NCBI GenBank assembly: GCA_003194525.1
Contig: NBIV01000409.1
Coordinates: 1-47,270 of the forward strand
Source of the DNA: Gracilariopsis chorda
Lineage: Eukaryota > Rhodophyta > Florideophyceae > Gracilariales > Gracilariaceae
Direction: 5' to 3'
DNA: 47,270 nucleotides
Part shown: one piece after another, positions 11,531 through 21,673 of the stretch
How positions within the stretch are numbered: the first letter of the stretch is position 1
How the letters are laid out: the number at the start of each line of letters is the position of its first letter
Notes under the pieces: model-generated
What the model was told of the DNA's origin: nothing
What the model saw: the letters and a program-made list of their open reading frames with translations, nothing else
Database searches by the model: none
Made by a program: the position numbers and the translations under genes

Positions 11531-11929
11531 AAATGGGAGATATCTTGTTGTCGGAATCACAACCATAATCCTCTATCGAGCATCAAAAAGAAGATTGACA
11601 AGCGAGTTGAGATTATCAGGCGATCTCTTATCTCTCCATTTAGGAACTGGAGAAAGGATGGAGTAACAGGGATGATTGAACCGGATTGGAAGATCTTGGA
11701 AAAACGTTTGCTGCCGAGGAAAGGAAGTCAATTATCAGAAAGACCTTTGCATTGGGATGATGGGCGACTGGAAAGAGTGTCTCATGGGAAATCCCTTGAA
11801 CCTGACTTAAACAAAGGTCTGACGTCTTAATTAGCAGTTAAGCCACTTCCTTTATCCCATGCGAAGCGCTTTCATCGCGACTATGAGCAGATGAAATCGC
11901 TCCAGAATATCAATAAAGGCTCTACATAT
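11531..11929. other. Disrupted sequence left of the piggyBac-like insertion
   Basis: Short plus-strand open pieces (for example around 11840-11925) look coding in composition but have stops. Joining 11929 to 15780 across the insertion leaves plus-strand open frame, so this probably belongs to the interrupted Mutator-like element. Confidence 0.35.
11926..11929. repeat. Target site duplication ATAT, left copy
   Basis: ATAT immediately before the left CCCTAG end, matching 15776-15779 on the other side. Confidence 0.65.
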
Positions 11930-11943
11930 CCCTAGTGTTCTGT

Positions 11944-11961
11944 GGTTCCATATATGGAACC
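11944..11961. repeat. Subterminal palindrome, left outer
   Basis: Perfect 18-bp palindrome GGTTCCATATATGGAACC 14 bp from the left end of the piggyBac-like element. Candidate transposase-binding site. Confidence 0.8.
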
Positions 11962-11996
11962 TTAAATAATTTCGACCAAATGATCAAAATCCTTAT

Positions 11997-12014
11997 GGTT
12001 CCATATATAGAACC
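11997..12014. repeat. Subterminal palindrome, left inner
   Basis: GGTTCCATATATAGAACC, one mismatch from the outer copy, 53 bp further in. Confidence 0.75.
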
Positions 12015-12202
12015 GTAGGACCATTTCCAGCTCAGTTTCAAGAGCAGCAAAAGCAAACACACGACATAATGCGTATGCCACGTTGCAAGCAGACGAAAAG
12101 CTGACAGTGACATGATCACTTGGAGCTTTCAACTTCTGAAAACGGACGTCGAGATCACCTGTTATAAACTCGAGAAACATCCGTCTCCCCACACCAGTTG
12201 TC

Positions 12203-12428
12203 ATGGCTTCAAATCTTCAGAATGATCCACAGGAGACGGGCTCGGGCGCTCTCGCCCAGCAAGCCGTGCTACACAACAGCGAGGACGGGGAAGAGGTAGA
12301 GGTCTCGGCCGTGGTCGCCCCGAGGGCGCGGCAGAGGACGTGGCAGAGGTCGGGGTGGAGTACAGCGGAATCGAAATCAACGGGATCCTTCTCAAGGTTG
12401 GCGAATCTGTAATCCCACAGCCCAAAGA
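12203..12428 (+). other. Frame-disrupted N-terminus of the piggyBac-like transposase
   Basis: An ATG at 12203 opens a short frame. An Arg-Gly repeat then runs across two other frames (about 12279-12320 and 12300-12360), and the last of these leads without a stop into the 993-codon frame. The RG repeats read through if a base is restored at the CCCC near 12318. An RG-rich tail fits DNA or RNA binding. Alternatively a short intron joins the pieces. Confidence 0.5.
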
Positions 12429-15410
12429 TTGTTGCTCGAAGATGTATTCATTAGTGAAGCCGTCGAGGAGAGAGCAAGACTGTTCTGTGAATCAGCAGTG
12501 GAGAGGCTTGATTTAGAGCTGAACGCTCGTCAGCTTCCTTCTACTAGAGTTGGACACATAGTCCTACTAATGGATGACATGCTTCGTATGTGTCTGCGAT
12601 GGATTAATGAATACATAAGTCTGTACCGTAGAGACATGGAACTTCTACGAATGCACCACCTCTATGGATTTGTCTCCGTACTTCTATTGTCTCATTGCAC
12701 TGGATTTAGCATGGCGAAAACCATCGACATTTTGCGCGCCGAGGGTGTCGACCCGCCGCACATTGCTATTGTTCGCTTCATATGTGGAAATATTCTTGCT
12801 TTCTCACCTACTGGTCGAGGCCTAGACGGAGGAGGAACTTGGTTGGCACAAAGAGACCAAACGCCGCTTTTAACGCAATTGGAGAAGACGGCATTTAGGC
12901 AAACCTGCAAAGTGTTCGTGTCACCTAACTACACTTTAGCGACACTCGATGATGACTTATACGGAACGAGAGCATCGGAAAATCAAGTCAAGTCACTCAG
13001 TAATCGGAAGGCTGATAGAGAAGGACACCAGGCAGACGCTATAGCGGACTCTCTTTTTCGCGTGACGCTTATGGTTCGGTTCCGAAGACGTGGCGAATCT
13101 GTTTTCAGCAACGTACGAAATCTGGTTGATGCATTACTAGAGGGACGGGCTGAGCAAAGTATTCGCGGATTTGTTTTAACAGCAGACCGCGGTTATGGGA
13201 AGGTGGCATTGTTACGTGAACTACTTAAACATGGTATTGGGTCTATAATGATTATGCCAGATCACCTTCTACAGTGTCATCCGTTTGTCGGACAATCGTA
13301 TCTAAACTTAATGCGTCATGACTATGAAGAACTGGATGGGGATGAAACAGACGGCAGTACTGACTCTGACCAAGCCCTGCAACAGGAAGACGATCCCTCT
13401 ACTAGTGATATTGTCCCTGGACCAACAACGCTCTCAACTGACCGTGCACGTACCTTTATTTTAAATGATGAGCCCAGTCAAGGTCCGAAAACATGGTTCG
13501 CAGGGAAAACGTTAAAGATTCGAAACCGTGGGGAGAGTCATGCTGTTAACAGAGTTAAAGTTACAGCTGTCGCTGTTCGTGAAAGAGGAACAGACAAGTT
13601 TAGCCGCATTATCAGATTCATCTACAGTTTACCATCCAGCTTTTCAACCTTGTTAGAAAGCTGGATTGCTGTACCCAAGTGTACGAGAATGATCGGAACG
13701 CTGTTTAGCAAGCGAGATAATACAGGTCGCCTCACGATCCCTCCAAACGACTCTACAGAGTTTCAGGACGTAATTGAACGTCACATTATGGATCACTGTT
13801 CTGTGCTAACGCTGGACCAACGATGCGCTGATTGGTTTGTGTTGAGACAATTTCGAGTAACTGGTACCAGCGCAGGAAAAATCCTGCATGCTAACGACGC
13901 TTTCAGAGAAATGGTTGGTCTAAGCGAACCTACCTGTACAGAACAAACTTTACAACAATCACTTCTATCTTTCGTGCAGACATGGTTTGGAGGTGGTCGG
14001 TCTACAGAACCGATGATGCGTGGTACGGCAAACGAGCCTGCAGTAGTTGCCTCTTTGAAATCGAAGGCTTTTGTACAAGCATTTTATAGCTGTGGAATGC
14101 TGTCAATGAAGGCGAAGCCGTGGCTTGCTTGTTCGCCGAATGGTATAGCTATAATAGAACTGCTTGACTTGGGACTATGTTCTGAAGAATCTGAGACCGA
14201 AAGTACTCAACTGTGCTCAGTTGAAATCAAGACTAATGTCGCGCAGAGCAGTCTGGACAGGGCTCTTGGTCTAGCCACTGCTGATCTGGTAACATGTGAG
14301 GTGGGCGATCAATCATTCCGAAGATACATTCCAGCTGAGCACATTGGTCAGATTTTGCACCAGATGTTGGTTCTGGCAGTTAACTATGTCATTTACGTTT
14401 CATGCTCTGATTCTGGCATCATGTATACAGTTTTGGTGCATTGCAACAATTCAGTACTCGACACCTGCCTTTCTGCGTTGAATGCTATCGCACTGCCAGT
14501 GGTATCGTGGGCCCATCAGCCAGGTCCTCTTCAAATACCTTCTTTCAGTGACACAGAGACCACCAAAGTGCTGCAATCTAGATTTCAATTCTGGTCTTTG
14601 GTTAACAACTACGTGACACAGAATGACGCTTTTCTGCCCCTTAAACTATTCAAACACGCATCTCAAAGTTTATACTCAAGAACTAAAGGTGGTGTTGATG
14701 GGAGTACACAAGCCAGGGCAATTTTAAGGTCATCAACTTCAGCAATGAAATGGGAACAAAAGGTGGTAACGCAAACACTCAAAACGTTGTCTGTCAATGC
14801 ATTCATTTCATGGCGAATGTCTCAGAAGAGAGATTTATTGCAGAGCAAGGAAACATTCCGAAGCCTTAAATCCTATCGTCAGGCTCTAAATGGAATTCAA
14901 TCACTGGCTGACTTTGTGCATGATGCATCTAAGGAGCTTATAGTTTATGCACAATCCTTAGGGACGGAGGACAACGCCGAGACATTGGAAGTACACCAGG
15001 ACGAAATTCAAAGATTACACACTCTAGCTCGGACTCGAAAGCGGAGACGCCTTGTCTTCTTTAACGGACCAGACGGAATTTCGTTGAGACTAAATGTGAA
15101 GAATCAAATTCTAAAGCAACAGAAGGGACAGCAGTACTGCGCGCTCTGTGGAATAAGGGGAATTACTGAAAATGAAGAAGGATGGCGTGGACATCGCACA
15201 ACATACAAATGTCTCCAATGTGATGTATACCTTTGTACTAGAATTACCGAGGACTTCGGAAAAGCTGTAGCGAGGTATGGCATTCTCTTAGAGTCCTCAA
15301 GCCTAGAAGCACAGCAAAACCGTGCAGTCGGTCTGTGTTTCCAATGCATGGTCATGATCAAGTCGGGGACGAGCGAGAAGAAGGCCAATCAGGCCCAAAT
15401 ACTCGCTTAA
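12429..15410 (+). CDS. piggyBac-like DDE transposase fused to YqaJ exonuclease and zinc ribbon
   Basis: An uninterrupted frame of 993 codons; the first codon is TTG and the frame is open back to 12300, so the true start is upstream. Residues 1-330 resemble DDE_Tnp_1_7 (piggyBac) transposases, with LDDDLYGTR near 173 and LTADRGYGKVALL near 252 as candidate catalytic Asp regions. An acidic linker follows. A YqaJ/lambda-exonuclease-like domain spans about 460-640: TGTSAGKIL, RGTANEPAVVASLK, ACSPNGIAI and SVEIKT. The usual SPDG Asp is Asn here, so nuclease activity may be reduced. The C-terminus (about 900-935) has CALC and CLQCDVYLC, a zinc ribbon typical of piggyBac. It likely recognises the CCCTAG ends. 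Confidence 0.85.
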   Translation: MLLEDVFISEAVEERARLFCESAVERLDLELNARQLPSTRVGHIVLLMDDMLRMCLRWINEYISLYRRDMELLRMHHLYGFVSVLLLSHCTGFSMAKTIDILRAEGVDPPHIAIVRFICGNILAFSPTGRGLDGGGTWLAQRDQTPLLTQLEKTAFRQTCKVFVSPNYTLATLDDDLYGTRASENQVKSLSNRKADREGHQADAIADSLFRVTLMVRFRRRGESVFSNVRNLVDALLEGRAEQSIRGFVLTADRGYGKVALLRELLKHGIGSIMIMPDHLLQCHPFVGQSYLNLMRHDYEELDGDETDGSTDSDQALQQEDDPSTSDIVPGPTTLSTDRARTFILNDEPSQGPKTWFAGKTLKIRNRGESHAVNRVKVTAVAVRERGTDKFSRIIRFIYSLPSSFSTLLESWIAVPKCTRMIGTLFSKRDNTGRLTIPPNDSTEFQDVIERHIMDHCSVLTLDQRCADWFVLRQFRVTGTSAGKILHANDAFREMVGLSEPTCTEQTLQQSLLSFVQTWFGGGRSTEPMMRGTANEPAVVASLKSKAFVQAFYSCGMLSMKAKPWLACSPNGIAIIELLDLGLCSEESETESTQLCSVEIKTNVAQSSLDRALGLATADLVTCEVGDQSFRRYIPAEHIGQILHQMLVLAVNYVIYVSCSDSGIMYTVLVHCNNSVLDTCLSALNAIALPVVSWAHQPGPLQIPSFSDTETTKVLQSRFQFWSLVNNYVTQNDAFLPLKLFKHASQSLYSRTKGGVDGSTQARAILRSSTSAMKWEQKVVTQTLKTLSVNAFISWRMSQKRDLLQSKETFRSLKSYRQALNGIQSLADFVHDASKELIVYAQSLGTEDNAETLEVHQDEIQRLHTLARTRKRRRLVFFNGPDGISLRLNVKNQILKQQKGQQYCALCGIRGITENEEGWRGHRTTYKCLQCDVYLCTRITEDFGKAVARYGILLESSSLEAQQNRAVGLCFQCMVMIKSGTSEKKANQAQILA

Positions 15411-15534
15411 ATACAAGGGTAAGAGAGACAAGAACTGATGAGGAAGAAGACCTTATCAGGCCGAGACGAAGAGCAAGGACGTAGACAATATATGTTGGGT
15501 GAACCAATAAACAGTATCATTTTTCAATTTTTTT

Positions 15535-15552
15535 GGTTCTATATATGGATCC
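15535..15552. repeat. Subterminal palindrome, right inner
   Basis: GGTTCTATATATGGATCC, a variant with two changes from the perfect palindrome, 125 bp after the transposase stop. Confidence 0.7.
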
Positions 15553-15738
15553 TAAGCCAAAAAGACATTAATGTTTGAACGTGAAGTACACCAACTTCCG
15601 CCATCGAGAAAACCCACGGGGAAGGTGTCAATTCTCATTATTTTTGAGGCGCATTACGAGAGAAGGGTGCTAAGATAGAATCCGAAAGCGTTTATTTGAG
15701 GCTCCTATATTTGCTGAGATACGGCACTTCAAACGTTT

Positions 15739-15756
15739 GGTCCCATATATGGAACC
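15739..15756. repeat. Subterminal palindrome, right outer
   Basis: GGTCCCATATATGGAACC, one change from the left outer copy, 19 bp from the right end of the element. Confidence 0.75.
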
Positions 15757-15775
15757 TTACAATGGCATACTAGGG

Positions 15776-15779
15776 ATAT
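15776..15779. repeat. Target site duplication ATAT, right copy
   Basis: ATAT directly after the CTAGGG end; pairs with 11926-11929. Confidence 0.65.
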
Positions 15780-17760
15780 ATAAATCTCGGAATTGGAGAA
15801 GGTGGAGAAGATGCTATCGGGCCTCATGTAGGAGATGTGAGAAGGATTGATGACAATGCTCTCACTGTAAGAGACGTAGTGGACCATGAACATAATTCAG
15901 GTGTTGTATAGGACGTATCTGGCTCCAAAAAACCCTCTGCTGCTTTGACGAATGGGAAGGAGCCTTTTGAGATTGACAAAGGATCGCCCGCAGACGAAAG
16001 ACTTGGGGTTTGGGAAAAGCGTGTAGAATGCTATCCGGAAACTTCACTGGAGAACTTGGAGTTGATTGTAGAAATGGTAACCGACGTATCTACATATAAG
16101 TTTTCCTTGGCAGAGGATGGGTCGCTTTCCACACGCAGTATTAAATTGGGTGAAGAAAGAAGTTCGGAAGGTTATGAAGATCCAATTGAGCTTATACAAC
16201 TCTTTCTTGACGACAAAGAGGAGCTTCCTCTTCACTTATTTCATGTCCCTATAGTAAAATTGGACGACAATAGTAGGGCTACTGGCCAGATTGAGATTCT
16301 GGAAACTGACGGGGAGGATATTAAAAAGGATGACGACAACAGCCAGACTGTTGAGTAATATCAAAACGAAGATATAGAAGAGTGCTTTAAGGCTGCTGTT
16401 CTTGCATTTCTTCAATCACTTCATTTGAGTTCCCCTGCCATGATATTCTGGAGGAGGTTGAACATATTGCTGACTGTATGGGATTCTACATATTTGCGAG
16501 AAATTCTATCTACATTGGTTTTAAGGAGAAGGAAAGAAAATGTAACGGAGTAGCTGGAGATCAGCGAGTTCTACAAAAAGTAATTTTGAGGTGCCAGAAG
16601 GACAACGATAAGAAAGACCGTTGTTCATTTTCGATGACGATCAAGACGGTTTCGAATAGTACTAGTGGACGAAACTACGTCGCTGGCTTCACAGCAGCGA
16701 GGCATACGCACCCGTCAACCCAACATGGAGCTGTGAAGTATTTAGCTCCGAGAATGAGAGCCAAGGCAATTCACATGACGAGAAAGCTACACATGTCTTT
16801 CCATGACACAATAAGGTACCTTGAAGACAAGTACAAGAGACCTATTAATCCCATATCTGCACGAAAGCAACTACAATATGCAGGGTCAGTGGGTAACTCG
16901 AAGGACGTGGAGCGCATGCGGTTGAGCGAGATTCTTATTGAGCTCAATAGAGAGGATCCAAGAAACAAATTCTTCTTTAAGTGTGACTCCGCGGAACGAA
17001 TGAAGCTGGCTTGCTGGTCATTCAAAGGGTGATTGGAGGACTACGAAAGTTTTGGGATTGTACCTGGTGTATCAGTTGATTGCAAAGCCATAGCAAGTCT
17101 ACATGGGTATCCACTCTTCAATGTGAATGGAAGAGCAAACGATGGATTCACCTTAACTTCCTTAATGAGGTTCATTTCAGGAGAAACGACAGTTGACTTC
17201 GTTCAGGTGCTTTCCTGCTTTAGTTTTATCATTCCAATGTCACCAGAAATAACAAACATGGACCAAAGCATTCCATTCATCAACGCTTTGGAGCAAGTGT
17301 TTGATAGGTCATTTGTGTCTTTAGATGAATGGCATCTTAACCATAACCAGATGCGCAAAGTGACATCATGTTGCGCCCATATAAAACGCCAGTCTTGGTG
17401 TGACGATATGTATGCGGACTAGTTCGCTCTGCGAAGATCAGGAACCGTACAAAACTTCATGAGACGCATGGAATCTTTCCAAAGGAAGTATTTTGAACAT
17501 TTCCGGGAAAGACCTCCAGTTTGGTATCGATAACTTTTCTTTAAGAAGCCGCACATGGTCGTCAGCTGTTTTAAAGAGCTAGCCGTGCCTAAGAGGAACC
17601 TTTTCCAAGATACCGGCTACAAAGAGGCATCCAAATTCGGGTACAAGGCGTAAATTCTCTCTAAGAAGGTTCTCTTCTCTCATATTCCCTACGAGATGCG
17701 TCGACAAACGCTTGAAGAAGGACAGGCGCCAAGAAGCTCGCACAAATTCATTTTCTTCAT
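15780..17760 (+). pseudogene. Mutator-like (MULE/FAR1-type) transposase remnant
   Basis: The frame from just after the piggyBac insertion runs through 15945-16358 with stops at TAG (about 15910) and TAA (16356). A second frame (16478-17422) carries the diagnostic parts: a basic FAR1-like region with CNGVAGDQRVLQKVILRCQK and RHTHPSTQHGAVKYLAPRMR, then a TGA at 17030. The transposase core follows with SVDCKAIASLHGYPLFNVNG, the catalytic region ITNMDQSIPFINALEQVF, and DEWHLNHNQMRKV. After a TAG at 17420, FALRRSGTVQNFMRRMESF continues in frame. MULE transposases with a separate Ulp1 gene are known, so the protease at 9967-10905 may belong to the same element. The core is recognisable, not functional. 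Confidence 0.7.
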
Positions 17761-18240
17761 TGAGTAGTAGATTTCGATCTCCAAGAGATTGCCAACTACC
17801 GGTACCCGACGAAGTTCTGAACTACCTTCTAGTAGAGTACATGACGTACTCTCTCACTAAGTTCAAGGAGCTGAGCATGGAAAGCGCGAAAAACTTTGCG
17901 GTTTTCTCAATCTCTGTGATCGAGTAGGATACCGAAAACTCTTCTGAACTGGTTTTAGAACACGGGAGCGCCATTGGCCCAATCGCGCGATTCGAACTGC
18001 AACAACGAACACCTCCAAACTCTTCATCCACGATCTCGCAGCAACAGTCAAGACCATTGTCGTCTTGTTCGCAACTACGGTCACTCCAACGGATAATGGG
18101 CCAGAAAACAGTCTTCTTGCATCATGCTCCTGTCACATGTCACTAACAATGTAACAATGTGTTCTCCATGTACACACATTGTGAGATGTGCATATGTATA
18201 CCCAGAATAACTTCTAGGACTACCAGATCTAAGTCACGTT

Positions 18241-18530
18241 TTGGATGACTGCATCAACAATCATCACCCTTTTGATCCTTACTGGAAAGCATCTGAACCC
18301 GGAATCTTGGTTGAAGATACAAGAAAAGTACGAAAGCAGGCAGTAGTGTGTAAAGAAGAAGAGTTAGAAAAGCTGCTGCGCAAATCCCTTACAAACGAAA
18401 CTGATATTGATTTCCATCACATACTGTGCAAAAACTAAGACGGTAAGGGGCAGAACTACGTTACCAGAGCAGCTAGAATCGCACTATCTGATCAATGCCA
18501 CAGATTTGCATCAAGCATGACTACGAATGT
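18241..18530 (+). pseudogene. Short unrecognised open reading remnant
   Basis: ATG-started frame of 65 codons (18244) ending at TAA 18436, then open in the same frame for about 30 more codons. Composition looks coding (acidic and basic residues mixed, EEELEKLLRKSL) but no family is recognised. It probably belongs to the Mutator-like remnant to its left. Confidence 0.25.
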
Positions 18531-18691
18531 GTAGTGTACGCCCATTGGGGGTGGATCGTGAGCACTTATTTTCCGATTGTTCGGCTCATCTACAATACTG
18601 TGGCACGGCTTGGCCGGATGCACCGTGGCAACGGACTCTGCACGTGTTACGCAGATGTGCCACTATAGTGGATAGGATTTTGCTACCTATT

Positions 18692-18712
18692 CATTTATTT
18701 ATTTATTTATTA
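18692..18712. repeat. (ATTT)n microsatellite
   Basis: About five ATTT units followed by ACAG. Confidence 0.75.
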
Positions 18713-20309
18713 CAGTGGGATGGTTAGTACTTAGTGCGCAGGCGAGTTGCAGTCGCACCAGTAAACCTTCCCCAACAAGGGACCCCAACCTGAGGAATTG
18801 GCTCTAGACCTTACCACCTTCGCGTGTTCTCTACTCCTCTTTGGAGGAAGCACCTTCGCATACGGGAAGTCTAACCCCCCTGCCTATCTAAAGGACCCGA
18901 TTATCCGGATTGTTGTCCCAACTGTGTTGTTGTTCGCCTTGTATAAGGTTTACTTACCGGCATCGCCGTTAGTCTTCGTCACGACACTCGTAACTCAGCT
19001 CCCCCTTTTTTTTCTCTTTACAGGGTGGCTTTCCCGCTACCCACTGCTCGTGTTCGTGCGTGCCAATAACGTGGAAACCTCACCTCTCTATAGGATGACC
19101 ACTTCCATACACCGCTCCTGCGGTTACCAGATTCTTGCCTCAACCTCCCTGCGCAAGTCGCGACGGGTGGCCTCGACCTTACAACCCGACATAGTAGTGC
19201 CACTCCTGAGAGGGCTCTACCCAACTGGGCTCACCTCTAATTAAGAAAGATCCCGGACGTCTTTCGGTGCACTCCCGATTCCGGGCATTGCACTACAGAA
19301 TGCGGCCAAGCGCGTTCACTAAAGTTTGGAAAAAGTCAGGGATGTATTATCTCAAAGATCGGTACCACCGCTTTCTTTAGTTTTAGACTTAGAGAGCCTT
19401 CCTGTTTTGCAAAGATAATTCGTTTTGACTTCCGGTTCTGGACACGAAAAACTCATGACGATCAAACCACCGAATAAAGGATATGTTAGAATGAAAGGCA
19501 GAATTGAAGGATATACGGAGAGGTTCAAATCAAAGAGGAAAAGCACGTCTACTTCATCTTCCAGCTCAGAGAGGCATCTCAGGAATATTCTCAACCGAAA
19601 TTGAGTTTTTCCTCTGCTGAGATAGACAGAGCACAACGAAAGGCTTTCAGCATAGTTGAAAATAATGCAAGAGAGTAGAAGTTGTTAGTAGTTCGATCTA
19701 AGTAATTTATTGTTGCAACAGCTTTCAAATAGCGTAGGTGAAATAAATCTGAGAGGAACGAGGCGTACGAACCATGCAAGAAAAGTGGAGAGCTGCACAA
19801 GCGCATCATAGTAGAAAGCAGAGTAGAGCAGCGCTTTAACCATACGCCAATGTGTGCGATAGTGAAAAAGACAAAGCCGCAGGTGGATTGCAAGAAAACA
19901 ATGACACGCGCAGCCGCGTCAATGTACTACCCAGAGTAGAGCACCGCTTTTCCGGTACGTAGCTGTAGACAATAATGAGTGAAAGAGAAACAGACGACTG
20001 CTAATTGCATGATAAGTGAGAAACCTTGCTTGGATGGATGGATCAAACAAAGTTTTCTTTTCTGCCATACTTGAGTGACTGTAGAAAAAGCAACCAAGCA
20101 CGTCACAGAAGAAAGATATACAGACGGCGATAGCCGGTGAAACACAAGCGTAGACTTTACGAAAGCACAACTGTAAGTCAACGGTACACCCAAAAAGAAC
20201 AGTGCGGAACTCGCAGAAACATAACGCAGAGACGAAGGTAGCTTGGGTTAGGAGTATTGCGGAATTTATATAATAAAATTGCAGGAAAAGCGGTGTCAAC
20301 TGGAAAAGG
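18713..20309. other. Long stretch without a supported gene
   Basis: Frames up to 158 codons occur on both strands (for example 19919-20395 minus) but have no conserved motif and a composition unlike the recognised genes. I could not assign a transposon class. Confidence 0.3.
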
Positions 20310-20730
20310 TAATGGTGGTCTGTAGAGATCTGGCAGGAATGAAAATGGTAAGAGAAATGGGTGAAAGAAGGAGCAAGACTAGTGCGTGATGGCAACGCCA
20401 GGGATCTGGCAATCCATGACAGAGATCTGGCAATCGACGGTGGCAGAGGGCGTGGGCTGGTCTGCCCTCAGTGAACGCAATGAAATTACAGAGATGGCTG
20501 AACACTTGGCGCGTAGGGGTACTTTTTTGTTCGTTTGAGTTGCTCAATTTTGTTTAATTGGTCTACTGGGGCAATAGGGGGCTGTAATTGGCCGCAGTAG
20601 AATATGCATATGCGGGTCATTGAGCTGGGTCAGTTTTCTGGAGAGCTCGTGGTAAGCTGTTCCCTTTCAGTCAGCTTCCTACGCCGACTATGCCATGTAG
20701 AATTATCCGTTGGCCCGCACATCCCACTAT
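20310..20730 (+). repeat. Transposon tail, copy B of a dispersed repeat
   Basis: Plus strand matches the minus strand of 9257-9700. The peptide around 20375-20465 reads ARLVRDGNARDLAIHDRDLA and ends RGLVCPQ at the same stop, followed by the same 3' block including CATATGCGGGTCATTGAGCT. Beyond about 20730 the similarity stops. Confidence 0.65.
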
Positions 20731-21673
20731 TGTTCTGCCAATAGCTTCAACCCATGCTCATGAACGCCACCTCGTTCCTCCCCGTTCACATTCGTTCTGC
20801 ACAGTTTTATATCGCATGGTGACACAGCGCTCAAAATCAAATCACAAAGTGCTGAGAAGAGCCCCAAGTACTTGCTGTCACTGCTAAAGCTCATTCAGCA
20901 TTCTTTATTATATTTTGAACATGCCTATCTACGTATGAAAATCGCAACGGCAGGTGGTGCATCTGAAAATTTTGTAGGTACGATCAGCTGCATGTGAGAA
21001 GCAGATGCATTGGATAGAAAATGTTCACCAGGCGAATCGGAGTCATCAACCTATGAAATCGTAGTCTGATGAGAGGTCGGGGGGAAAAGGACAGCGTGAT
21101 TGACTTTTTCTGGTTAGTGGGCAAGCGGAGTAAGATGGAACTGAAAGTTGGCCGAAGAAGTCGTGAGCTGTTCTACACGATCCTTGTTATTCTGTTGGCT
21201 AGTCATTGAGGTATCTCTTTGGAAAAACCGGTATGAAGAACTAGAGAGAGAGAGAGCAAGATCGAGAATGAGAGCGAGAGCTAGGGCGAGAGCGAAACCG
21301 AGACCTAGAGCTTGAGCGGGGAGTCGGAACATAGCATGGGTACTCGTAAATTCATTATACCGCAGGAAACCATAGCAAAGAAGTTGCGGGTTATATCAAG
21401 GCAGAACAGCGGAATTCAGAAACATAACTTGCGAATCCGTCTTCCAGAAACAGTTGTTTGCTCCATTTGTTTTCTGAAAACATCTGAGAACTGTGTTGTT
21501 CAATTGCCACGCAGGACCATACTCTTTATACCCTGCTTGTAAGCGCTTCCGACGCCTTGCACTGTTATTTACTCTCACCTTGTAAATGAGCTGCAGGACC
21601 AACGAACTGCAATCATATGCGGTACAGAAACTGATGCTTCTAATGATCTCCATGCTTACCCTGAGAACAGTTT
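20731..21673. other. Unassigned sequence with GA-rich tract
   Basis: Contains an imperfect GA-rich purine tract at 21240-21310 (GAGAGAGAGAGC followed by GCGAGAGC-type units). No gene supported. Confidence 0.4.

Larger units (their letters stand above)
11930..15775 (+). mobile_element. Complete piggyBac-like transposon with YqaJ nuclease domain
   Basis: A 3846-bp element. The left end starts CCCTAGTGTT at 11930; the right end reads CTAGGG up to 15775, whose reverse complement begins CCCTAGTATG. CCCTAG is the terminal motif typical of piggyBac ends. Both ends are flanked by ATAT (11926-11929 and 15776-15779), a 4-bp palindromic duplication comparable to the TTAA of classical piggyBac. Two 18-bp palindromes lie near each end. 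It encodes one long transposase. It seems to have landed inside an older Mutator-like element. The near-intact ORF suggests it is the youngest insertion in the window. Confidence 0.8.

Noticed and set aside
19919..20395. 158-codon minus-strand ORF
   Set aside because: Composition rich in Phe, Cys, Ser and Tyr without any motif, and it overlaps the dispersed repeat; likely chance.
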